Shown one piece after another: positions 8,481-16,012 of a DNA stretch of 47,960 nt. This stretch comes from Thiomargarita sp. (GTDB lineage Bacteria > Pseudomonadota > Gammaproteobacteria > Beggiatoales > Beggiatoaceae). The stretch is taken from positions 7,400 through 55,359 of the forward strand of contig DYPD01000010.1 in assembly GCA_020720115.1 (NCBI GenBank), in the 5' to 3' direction. Below the pieces are notes generated by a model. That model ran no database searches and was not told the origin of the DNA. It worked only from the letters and a program-made list of their open reading frames with translations. How positions within the stretch are numbered: the stretch's first letter is position 1; each line of letters opens with the position of its first letter. The translations under genes were made by a program, and so were the position numbers.

Positions 8481-8819
8481 ATGCCACAAATTACTTTTTT
8501 ACCCCACGCAGAGATTTGTCCTGAAGGCAAAATCATTCACGTTGCGGCGGGGATTAGTTTATGCGATGCGGCTTTAGAACATGAGATTGAATTGGAACAT
8601 GCGTGTGAAAAAGCCTGTGCTTGTACGACTTGCCACATTATTGTACGCGAAGGTTTTGATTCTTTAGCGGAAGCCAGCGAGAAAGAAGAGGATTTATTGG
8701 ATAAGGCTTGGGGCTTAGAACCTGAATCACGTTTAGCCTGTCAAGCGATGGTGGCGGATGAGGATTTGGTGGTGGAAATTCCTAAGTATACGATTAATCA
8801 TGCTAAAGAAAATCATTAG
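8481..8819 (+). CDS. fdx: [2Fe-2S] adrenodoxin-type ferredoxin of the Isc system
   Basis: This ferredoxin supplies electrons for cluster assembly on IscU. The 112-residue protein has the cluster ligands Cys42, Cys48, Cys51 and Cys87 (ACEKACACTTC and RLACQAM), the same spacing as E. coli Fdx, including the non-ligand Cys46. ACAGGAAA lies directly upstream. It is parted from hscA by about 1.5 kb of inserted nuclease-type genes, whereas the two are normally adjacent. Confidence 0.97.
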   Translation: MPQITFLPHAEICPEGKIIHVAAGISLCDAALEHEIELEHACEKACACTTCHIIVREGFDSLAEASEKEEDLLDKAWGLEPESRLACQAMVADEDLVVEIPKYTINHAKENH

Positions 8820-8828
8820 GAGGATGTG

Positions 8829-9029
8829 ATGAGTTTGAAATGGACGGATGTGCAAGAAATTGCCATTGAACTTAACGAAAAATATCCTGATGTTGATCCT
8901 CAATATGTGAATTTCCCTGATTTGCATCAGTGGATTTGTGCATTAGCAGGTTTTGAGGATGATCCTAATCGCTCCGGTGAGAAAATCTTGGAAGCGATTC
9001 AAATGGCTTGGATTGATGAGGCTGCTTAG
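8829..9029 (+). CDS. iscX: Fe-S assembly protein IscX
   Basis: IscX is a small acidic protein that binds IscS and iron and tunes the rate of sulfur transfer. At 66 residues it matches the E. coli length; the sequence [20 protein letters not shown], the [12 protein letters not shown] segment and the Asp/Glu clusters are characteristic. The ATG at 8829 is chosen over GTG 8826 because AGGAGG (8818-8823) gives a 5-nt spacer. The ribosome site overlaps the end of fdx. It is the last gene of the isc operon and converges on ntrX. Confidence 0.95.
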   Translation: MSLKWTDVQEIAIELNEKYPDVDPQYVNFPDLHQWICALAGFEDDPNRSGEKILEAIQMAWIDEAA

Positions 9030-9077
9030 CATTTTGTGCGCTGTCAGAGGGTTAGGGGAAGTTTAACGCTGTATGGG

Positions 9078-9097
9078 CGCATGGCTGATGCGTTTTT
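9078..9097 (+). terminator. Weak candidate terminator after iscX
   Basis: CGCAT (9078-9082) and ATGCG (9088-9092) can pair around a 5-nt loop and are followed directly by five T. The stem is short, so this is tentative. It lies between the convergent iscX and ntrX. Confidence 0.35.
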
Positions 9098-9126
9098 GTA
9101 TGGATCTTAAGGCGTTGACAAAGCCG

Positions 9127-10479
9127 CTATTTCTTGGTCTGTTTGGGGTCTATGTCAAGCGCACGCAGTTTGCGGTACAAATGGGTGCGTTCGAGACCGA
9201 CGCGGCTGGCAACTTTGCTGACATTGCCGCTGGCTTCTTGTAGCTGGTGTTCTAGGTAGGCGCGTTCAAATTGTTCTCTGGCTTCGCGTAAGGGCAGGTC
9301 AAAAATCGGCAAGTTGCTGCTGGAGACCACGCGCTGTTGGGTATTGAGCGTGGGTTCGATTTCGCTGAGTTGAACATCGGTGGCGTTGCCCAGAATGAGC
9401 AAGCGTTGCACGAGGTTTTTGAGTTCGCGCACATTGCCAGGCCAATGATAGTTGCGGAGGCGATTTTGGCTGGCGACGGTGAAGCGGCGATAGGATAGGT
9501 TTTCTTGGCTTACGAATAAATTGACATAGTATTCAAGCAGTTCGGGTACGTCTTCGCAATGTTCGCGTAGCGGTGGAACATACAGCGGCACTACATTGAG
9601 GTAGTAGTAAAGGTCTTCGCGCAGGCGTCCGCTGTGGACGGCTTGTTCTAAGTCGTAGGCGGTGGCGGCGATAATGCGCACGTCAATGGGCACGGCTTGA
9701 GCGCCGCCGTTGCGTACGAACGCATGGTTTTCTAGGCTGCTGAGTAGGCGGGCTTGTACGGCGTTGTCTAAGTCGGCGATGTCTTTGATGAATAGAGTGC
9801 CGCTGTTGGCTTGTTGCAGGCGGGCGGTGCTGCTGCTGCCTTCGCTGCCAAAGAGTTCTATGGCTTGGTTTTCGGGACTCATGCCGGCAACGCGCACGTC
9901 TATGAAGGGTCCCTTGTGGCGCGGGCTGTGTTGGTGCAGATAATGGGCGAAGAGTGTGCGACCACTGCCAGGCTCGCCGATAATCAGCACTGAGGCGTCG
10001 TGATGTATCATGCGCTTGACTTGTTCGCGCAGGGCGGTGATCAGTTCGCTGTGTCCAAGGGGTTCGAGTACACTGATGTCGCGTCTTAAGCCGGTGTTTT
10101 CGCGTTTCAGTGAGATCATTTCCAGCGCACGGCGAATGGTGATCAGGAGTTTGGACAGCGCAATGGGTTTTTCGATGAAGTCGTAAGCGCCTAAGCGTGT
10201 GGCTTCCACGGCGGTTTCGACGGTGCCGTGTCCTGACATCATGATGACGGGCGTGTCAAACAAGCCGGTTTCCATCCATTCTTTGAGCAGGCTGATGCCG
10301 TCAATGTCGGGCATCCAGATGTCTAACAGCACTACGTCAGGGCGTTTTTCTTGACGCAAAACACGGGCTTGTGCGCCGTTGGCAGCGACAGTGACGGTGA
10401 AGTCTTCGTCTTCTAAAATTTCTTGTAATAGGCTGCAAATGCCGGGTTCATCATCAACAACAAGAATGTGTGCGCTCAT
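9127..10479 (-). CDS. ntrX: NtrX-type response regulator with degenerate AAA+ motifs
   Basis: This is the response regulator partner of NtrY. The 450-residue protein has an N-terminal receiver (VVDDEPGICS with phospho-Asp in VVLLDIWMPD), a sigma54-activator-like AAA+ domain and a C-terminal Fis-type helix-turn-helix (GNVSKVASRVGLERTHLYRK). The AAA+ motifs are eroded: Walker A reads GEPGSGRT with Arg in place of Lys, Walker B reads LFIKDI where LFLDEI is usual, and the GAFTGA loop that contacts sigma54 is not found. It therefore probably regulates as a DNA-binding dimer rather than as a sigma54 activator. ATG 10479 is chosen because it starts the receiver; a TTG start at 10500 is possible. It lies 33 nt after ntrY. 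Confidence 0.9.
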   Translation of the reverse strand: MSAHILVVDDEPGICSLLQEILEDEDFTVTVAANGAQARVLRQEKRPDVVLLDIWMPDIDGISLLKEWMETGLFDTPVIMMSGHGTVETAVEATRLGAYDFIEKPIALSKLLITIRRALEMISLKRENTGLRRDISVLEPLGHSELITALREQVKRMIHHDASVLIIGEPGSGRTLFAHYLHQHSPRHKGPFIDVRVAGMSPENQAIELFGSEGSSSTARLQQANSGTLFIKDIADLDNAVQARLLSSLENHAFVRNGGAQAVPIDVRIIAATAYDLEQAVHSGRLREDLYYYLNVVPLYVPPLREHCEDVPELLEYYVNLFVSQENLSYRRFTVASQNRLRNYHWPGNVRELKNLVQRLLILGNATDVQLSEIEPTLNTQQRVVSSSNLPIFDLPLREAREQFERAYLEHQLQEASGNVSKVASRVGLERTHLYRKLRALDIDPKQTKK

Positions 10480-10512
10480 GGCTGTGGCTATATAACTCAA
10501 GGCTAATGATTT

Positions 10513-12753
10513 TTAAGCGGTGTGCTCGGCCAAGGGCTGATCCGCTTCTGTTTGGCTGTTTTCGGCAGGCGGCTTGGGCAGACTGGGTAAGTGAATATAC
10601 ACAGTGCAGCCGGTGGTTTCTTGATTATTTTCTAAGGAAATCACACCGCTGTGTTCTTCAACGATTTTTTTCACTATTGCCAGCCCTAATCCGCTGCCTT
10701 TGACTTTGGTGGTGACATAAGGCTCGAACACCTGATCCAGTAATTCTGGCGCGATGCCAGGACCGTTGTCACGGATGCTGACTTCCACATATTGCAAATG
10801 CTCATCGCTTTGGTAGCAACTGGTGACCCAAACATGTGGCTCAGGTACGTTGGTTTCCAGCGCGTTTTTGATGAGATTAGTGAAAATTTGTCGCAAACGG
10901 TTGGCATCTGCGTTAATCATGGGCAACTCGGCGGCTAAATTCTGCTCAATTTCTGCACCTGATGAGTGGTATAAGTCTAACACTTCGCGCAGCACCTTGT
11001 TGAGTTGTAAAGGTTGCAGGTTGATTTCTGGCGTGCGGGCATAGTCGGAGAAATTATCCAGCATATCTTTCATGGTTTCGACTTGCTGGATAATGGTGTT
11101 GGTCATGCGATCCAGGGTTTGCGCTTCTTTGTCGGGAAACGAGGGCAAGTATTTGTGACGCAAACGTTCTGCTGATAAGCGAATGGGCGTTAAAGGATTT
11201 TTGATTTCGTGTGCCAAACGCCGCGCCACTTCGCTCCAGGCGGCTTCGCGTTGCACTTGCAGTAAGCGGGTGACATCATCAAACACTATGACATGTCCCT
11301 TGCCGGTGTCATCTAGCGCGGGCAGGCGCGTTCCTCTACAATTCAAGACCTTACGTCCGCTGGAACTGAACAGCACTACTTCTTCTTGCCAATCCCCTTC
11401 TTCTTTGTAGAGGTGCTGTTCTACTGCTTGACACAGGGCTTGCAGACTCGGATACCCTTGGCAGGTATTGAGCAGCGGTTGATTGACCAAAGGCATCAAA
11501 TCCACACCTAAAATGCGCCCAGCGGCGGCGTTGCTGGTGCGTAGGCGATGTTCGCCATCTAACGACAGTATGCCGGAAGACATGCGTTCTAAAACAATTT
11601 CTAAATACGCCAATTGCGCATCTGCTAAGTGTTGACTGCGTTCTGCCAGATTGCGGGCTTCGCGGATGTTGCGTGTCATTAAGTTAAAAGACTGCACCAA
11701 AAAACCCAATTCATCTAAATTGCTATAAGGCAGTTGCTTGTCATAATTGCCATCTGCTACAGCACGAGTACCTTCTGCAAGGTTGCGAATGGGTTTGACC
11801 AATAAACGGGCGGCAAAAAAAGCTGCCCAGGTGGTGCCAAATAAGCCTAACAGCATGACCAGCGACAGCACCAGAGTAAAGCTGATTTTTAAGGATTGAC
11901 GCAGATACGCTGATTGAGAAAAAGCATCTGAATGGATTTGTACTTCATTAATCAATAGATTCAGTTGTTCGGGAATGGGTTCTAAGGCGACAAGCCAGCG
12001 GGTTTCGGAAGCTTTGAGTTCGGTGCGGGTGGTGTATTTAACGATAGCTTGAATATGGAGATTATTCTCTCCTACGGGTTCAAGAGAAACATACTGCTCA
12101 TTCTGCTCATTTTGTTTTAATTCTAAGGGCAAAATATCCATTAATTTGCTTTTAGGTAGCAACTGCACTGTGTCATTGCTACTAAAAGCAATGATTTCGC
12201 CGTTGGGTTTGAGCAGCAGCACTTCATTAAGCTGTGCTTGTTCGCGCAGTTCATTGAGTTCTACAGAGATGCCGGTTTCGCTGACATCCTGTAATTTGTC
12301 GGCTAAAGCGCGGCTGTCTTGTAAGGTGCTACGCATATTGGCGCTTAAAGAAGCACGACTCAGTTCTAGCGCAGTTTCTAAGGTTTTATTGACTTGCGTG
12401 TCGAACCAATTGTCCAAGCGTTGATGCAAAAACTCCAGAGAAAAGTAATACATAATCAGCAGCGGCAGTATTGCTAACAAGACGAATAACAACACCAGAC
12501 GTACCGTGAGCCGTGCGCCAGCGCGTTGTTTGCGTACCTGCAAAAATAGATCGCTGATATTGATGAGAATGAGGATGATGAGTCCGCCCAGCCCCAAAGA
12601 ACTGATGATGAGCAGCGGCGAATAGAGGCTTTGATAACGGCTGGAATCAGACAGCACCTGCGTCATCATTAACAGCGATAACAGCAAGGTAGCCAGCAAC
12701 AATAAAATCAATATCAGGCGTATGTGGCGGCGTATCAGGGTTGCAAAAGACAT
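10513..12753 (-). CDS. ntrY: NtrY-type membrane sensor histidine kinase
   Basis: NtrY senses envelope or redox/nitrogen signals and phosphorylates NtrX. The protein of about 746 residues has several N-terminal membrane helices (LILILLLLATLLLSLLMM and LVLLFVLLAILPLLIMYYF among them), a periplasmic region, a further helix before a HAMP domain (LLVKPIRNLAEGTRAVADGN), a PAS segment, a HisKA domain with phospho-His near 515 (RRLAHEIKNPLTPIRLSAER) and an HATPase domain (NLIKNAL, DNGPGI, GSGLGLAIV). ATG 12753 is preferred to the longer frame because GAGGTG lies 6 nt upstream. It overlaps the end of the DUF4390 gene by 19 nt. Confidence 0.94.
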   Translation of the reverse strand: MSFATLIRRHIRLILILLLLATLLLSLLMMTQVLSDSSRYQSLYSPLLIISSLGLGGLIILILINISDLFLQVRKQRAGARLTVRLVLLFVLLAILPLLIMYYFSLEFLHQRLDNWFDTQVNKTLETALELSRASLSANMRSTLQDSRALADKLQDVSETGISVELNELREQAQLNEVLLLKPNGEIIAFSSNDTVQLLPKSKLMDILPLELKQNEQNEQYVSLEPVGENNLHIQAIVKYTTRTELKASETRWLVALEPIPEQLNLLINEVQIHSDAFSQSAYLRQSLKISFTLVLSLVMLLGLFGTTWAAFFAARLLVKPIRNLAEGTRAVADGNYDKQLPYSNLDELGFLVQSFNLMTRNIREARNLAERSQHLADAQLAYLEIVLERMSSGILSLDGEHRLRTSNAAAGRILGVDLMPLVNQPLLNTCQGYPSLQALCQAVEQHLYKEEGDWQEEVVLFSSSGRKVLNCRGTRLPALDDTGKGHVIVFDDVTRLLQVQREAAWSEVARRLAHEIKNPLTPIRLSAERLRHKYLPSFPDKEAQTLDRMTNTIIQQVETMKDMLDNFSDYARTPEINLQPLQLNKVLREVLDLYHSSGAEIEQNLAAELPMINADANRLRQIFTNLIKNALETNVPEPHVWVTSCYQSDEHLQYVEVSIRDNGPGIAPELLDQVFEPYVTTKVKGSGLGLAIVKKIVEEHSGVISLENNQETTGCTVYIHLPSLPKPPAENSQTEADQPLAEHTA

Positions 12754-13337
12754 GTATACACCTCGCTTTGCAAACGCCAATGCTCAGAAAAATAAGCCAT
12801 TGCCCGCATAGGCGCTGGCAGTGCTTCGATATCCAGATAAATTTGCAAATACATCTGATATTTCTTTTGCGGCACAACCAGGTGTTTATCTAAGAGCGGC
12901 CAATCACGCAAGGTATTCAATGCGTTTAATGCAGAATAGAGACTAGAAAAGTTTTCCCGAATACCCGTATTAAGAGAAGTCAGAATATAGCGATTACTCA
13001 GCGGATGATATTTAAGTTGATAACGCTGTTGCAAGCGGGCGATTTGCTCATCCCACAGATGCCAAGAGCGTTCGCGGTAAACATCAATATCGAGAACAAA
13101 GGTTAAAGCAACTGAGTTTTTCAGGGCTTCAATGTTCTCTTCGCTGAGTTGGTATTCTAAATCGGCATTCAGCACATACACCTGCGCTTGCAATTGGGTG
13201 TAGGCGTGGCGAATGGCGAGATATCCGCGTGATGGTGGCGCTGCCTGGCATAAAGAAATGCCCACTAATCCCAGGAGAAGGGCTTGGATAATGAGTTTAA
13301 GTATCTGTTTTCCTAAGTAATGCGTAATAAAAGCCAT
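12735..13337 (-). CDS. DUF4390-family secreted protein
   Basis: The 200-residue protein has an N-terminal hydrophobic signal (KQILKLIIQALLLGLVGISL) with likely cleavage after CQA. The rest is an alpha/beta domain with RERSWHLWDEQIARLQQRYQ and a YHPLSNRYILTSLNTG segment, typical of DUF4390 proteins between rsmB and ntrY in gammaproteobacteria. The function is unknown; gene order suggests a periplasmic role tied to NtrY sensing. The start overlaps the rsmB end by 41 nt and is supported by GAGGAA 8 nt upstream. Its own end overlaps ntrY. Confidence 0.82.
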   Translation of the reverse strand: MAFITHYLGKQILKLIIQALLLGLVGISLCQAAPPSRGYLAIRHAYTQLQAQVYVLNADLEYQLSEENIEALKNSVALTFVLDIDVYRERSWHLWDEQIARLQQRYQLKYHPLSNRYILTSLNTGIRENFSSLYSALNALNTLRDWPLLDKHLVVPQKKYQMYLQIYLDIEALPAPMRAMAYFSEHWRLQSEVYTCLLQP

Positions 13338-14607
13338 CCATTTCTTCCTCGCCCGGCAAAATTTGTCTTCCTACCGGCATAGCCTGTCCCCAACTGACTG
13401 CCAGTGGGATTGCCTGAGCATCGGAGTGCTTTTGTAAAAAAGCCGCTACTTGTTGGTGATTCTCTTGCGCAAACACTGAACAAGTGGCATACAACAAATA
13501 CCCTTGGGGCGCTAATAAAGACCAAACTGCCTCCAGCAGTTGGCTCTGGCGCTGTGTTAAAGCGTTAAGATCAGCTGCGCGGCGTAAATATTTAATATCT
13601 GGGTGGCGGCGAATAACGCCACTGGCAGAACAGGGGGCATCCAGCAGAATGCGTTCAAAGGCTTTACCATCCCACCATTTTGCCGTATTTGCAGCGTTTT
13701 CACAACAAACTGTTGCATTCAGGTCTAATCGTTGTAAATTTTCGACGAGTTGTTGCAGGCGCGGGGCACTTTCATCCACTGCCCAGAGATCAATGTCTGG
13801 CTGCATTTCCAGTAAGTGCGCAGTTTTCCCACCTGGCGCGGCGCAGGCATCCAGCACCCGCTGTCCGGCTTGTGGCTGCAAAAGCTCGGCGGCAAGCTGG
13901 GCTGCGCCGTCTTGCACCGACACCCAACCCTGCTCAAATCCAGGTAATTGTTGTACATCTATGGCTTGTTCAAGGCGTAAACCAGCACGGGTATGCGGCT
14001 GTGGCTGGCTCACAATTCCCTGCTGTATCAAATGGTTGGCGTATGCTTCGCGGCTATGGTGACGCACATTCACACGCAAACTTAAGGGCGCGGGCTGATT
14101 GTTTGCTTCAGCAATGGCTTGCCAGTGTTGCGCCCAATCGCGCTGCAAAGCCTGCAACCACCAATTAGGATGCGCGTAACGGGCGCTGTCTTGGGTGTGC
14201 GCCTGTGCTAATAAATCCGCGCTGTTACGCTGGAAATTGCGCAAAACGCCATTGACCAGGCGCGTTGCCCAATTTTTTTGCAGATCGCGGCAAACCTCAA
14301 CGCTGGCGCTAATCGCTGCATGATCGGGAATGCGCATTTCTAACTGCTGATAAATGCCCAGATATAACAGGCATTGCAGGTCTTGGTCTTTAGGCTTAAG
14401 TGATTGTTGCAAAAGCAATTGCAAAACTGCTTGCAACAGTGGCAGGTGGCGCAGACAGCCATAGCTCAAGGCTTGAATCAGGGCTTTATCGCGGCTGTCG
14501 TGGGCTTGTGCCAATAACGGCGGCAGGCTATCGGAGAGAGAACGCCCGTGTTGTAGTACCTGTTGTAACGCCAAAACAGCCAATAAACGCGGAGATTTTA
14601 CTGGCAT
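13297..14607 (-). CDS. rsmB: 16S rRNA (cytosine-967-C5)-methyltransferase
   Basis: RsmB methylates C967 of 16S rRNA using S-adenosylmethionine. The 436-residue protein has an N-terminal NusB-like RNA-binding domain (LAVLALQQVLQHGRSLSD...) and a C-terminal Rossmann methyltransferase with DACAAPGGKTAHLLE for SAM binding. The two catalytic cysteines lie in DAPCSASGVIRRHPDIK (near 326) and YATCSVFAQEN (near 376). Its start overlaps the end of the upstream lipoprotein gene by 10 nt, so the genes are co-transcribed. The usual def and fmt neighbours are absent. Confidence 0.96.
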   Translation of the reverse strand: MPVKSPRLLAVLALQQVLQHGRSLSDSLPPLLAQAHDSRDKALIQALSYGCLRHLPLLQAVLQLLLQQSLKPKDQDLQCLLYLGIYQQLEMRIPDHAAISASVEVCRDLQKNWATRLVNGVLRNFQRNSADLLAQAHTQDSARYAHPNWWLQALQRDWAQHWQAIAEANNQPAPLSLRVNVRHHSREAYANHLIQQGIVSQPQPHTRAGLRLEQAIDVQQLPGFEQGWVSVQDGAAQLAAELLQPQAGQRVLDACAAPGGKTAHLLEMQPDIDLWAVDESAPRLQQLVENLQRLDLNATVCCENAANTAKWWDGKAFERILLDAPCSASGVIRRHPDIKYLRRAADLNALTQRQSQLLEAVWSLLAPQGYLLYATCSVFAQENHQQVAAFLQKHSDAQAIPLAVSWGQAMPVGRQILPGEEEMDGFYYALLRKTDT

Positions 14608-15404
14608 CCAAAGGCTCGTTGCGGGTCTTCTTGGGCGATTTTCAGTTGCCCATTGAGGATGGAGACGCGCCGCCCGTCGGCGGCAATGTTGCTGCTACTG
14701 GTGGTAGGGTGCAAGCAATGTGGGTAATCAGTTGATAGAGGTGCTTGTTCAACATTGATTTTCCAGGCAGTTTTACCATCGTTTAAGGCTAATACCAAAT
14801 AACCCTGCGGATGCCAAGTGGCTTGCGCGGGTGCGGAAATGGCTAAGGTGTAGCCATCAACTGCCGATAAATCATGGGCTTGCAAAAACTCTATAACCAC
14901 TTGTCCGCAAGCGCGGTTATACAGATGCGCCAGCATCTTGCCATCAGGTGAGGGTAAAACACTGTGCGGCACCAGCGGCATGGCGCCCGATTGTTCGGTG
15001 CAGATTTGCGCTGGGCTTAAGCGATCTTCCATGATGGTGATTTCGTGTCCATCCAGCGTAATCTTGTCAAAACGCGAACGCTCACCTTCTAGGATGGATT
15101 CGGCAATGACATAATCTGGGTCTTTGACATAATAGAGTTGGCGAATTGGCTCGCTACGCACGTCTGTCACTTGGCGATTACTCGACCCATCAGGCTTGCG
15201 CACAAAAATCTGATATTGCAAGTGTTCAGCATTGGTGGGATCAGCGAGGGCTTGCACTACTGCGACTTCGCTGCCGTCGTTTGACCACACCGCTTGTTCG
15301 GAAGCTACTGTTTGTTCAGGCGTTTCAGTAGTTTGGGTTTGCAACCCCGCACAAGCAGATAAAAATCCAGTCGTCAAGGCAATCAGGGTGATGCGCCTAT
15401 TCAT
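14598..15404 (-). CDS. Lipoprotein with propeller-like repeats, function unknown
   Basis: The 268-residue protein begins with a lipoprotein signal ending LSAC, so Cys18 would be lipidated. The mature part has WSNDGSEVAVVQ, PSPDGKMLAHLYN, TWHPQGYLVLALNDG and IAADGRRVSIL segments, which resemble TolB/WD40-like beta-propeller blades, though too few for a full propeller. An AAGGAG site precedes the start. The ATGA overlap with plsY and the 10-nt overlap with rsmB place it in the same operon. I do not recognise a named family. Confidence 0.8.
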   Translation of the reverse strand: MNRRITLIALTTGFLSACAGLQTQTTETPEQTVASEQAVWSNDGSEVAVVQALADPTNAEHLQYQIFVRKPDGSSNRQVTDVRSEPIRQLYYVKDPDYVIAESILEGERSRFDKITLDGHEITIMEDRLSPAQICTEQSGAMPLVPHSVLPSPDGKMLAHLYNRACGQVVIEFLQAHDLSAVDGYTLAISAPAQATWHPQGYLVLALNDGKTAWKINVEQAPLSTDYPHCLHPTTSSSNIAADGRRVSILNGQLKIAQEDPQRAFGCQ

Positions 15405-16003
15405 GAACTACTCCTTAACTTAATTTTGTCTTCTAAGCCATTGCGCAGCTTATGAATATTGCTGCGATGTCGCCAAATCAACAAGGCGCTGATCAGAATC
15501 GCCCATAATACCCAGGGCAATTGCTGAGTGAGTAGCAGCAGGTAAAGGGGGGCAAGCACCGCTGCGGTCAGCGCCGCCAACGAGGAATAGCGGAAGACAA
15601 ATGCCATACCAAGCCAGGTCAACAACAGCAATAACCCCACTTGCCAAGCAACGGCAGTGAACACGCCAAAAGCGGTCGCTACTCCTTTGCCGCCTTTGAA
15701 TTGAAAAAATATCGGGTATAAATGCCCAAGAAAAGCCGCCAACGCGACAGCGCCGATAAGCCAAGGCTGCGGCAATAACCATTTTGCCAACAGCACCGGA
15801 ATCACACCTTTGAAAATATCCAACAACAAAGTAATGACAGCGGCTTTTTTGCTGCCATGCCGTAACACATTGGTCGCCCCCGGATTACCTGAGCCAGAAG
15901 CGCGAGGATCCGGCAAGTTGAACAGGCGACACACCAACACGGCTGAAGCAATAGACCCCAGCAAATAGGCACTTACAATGAATGATAAAGCCAGCAATAG
16001 CAT
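15401..16003 (-). CDS. plsY: Acyl-phosphate:glycerol-3-phosphate acyltransferase
   Basis: PlsY makes lysophosphatidic acid from acyl-phosphate and glycerol-3-phosphate at the inner membrane, the first step of phospholipid synthesis. The 200-residue protein is highly hydrophobic, with several membrane helices and the two PlsY loops: GSGNPGATNVLR (37-48) and FKGGKGVATAFGVF (about 100-113). Its stop shares an ATGA with the start of the lipoprotein gene. The PBP1A gene ends 10 nt upstream, so readthrough from it is possible. Confidence 0.96.
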   Translation of the reverse strand: MLLLALSFIVSAYLLGSIASAVLVCRLFNLPDPRASGSGNPGATNVLRHGSKKAAVITLLLDIFKGVIPVLLAKWLLPQPWLIGAVALAAFLGHLYPIFFQFKGGKGVATAFGVFTAVAWQVGLLLLLTWLGMAFVFRYSSLAALTAAVLAPLYLLLLTQQLPWVLWAILISALLIWRHRSNIHKLRNGLEDKIKLRSSS

Positions 16004-16012
16004 GTTCTATCC

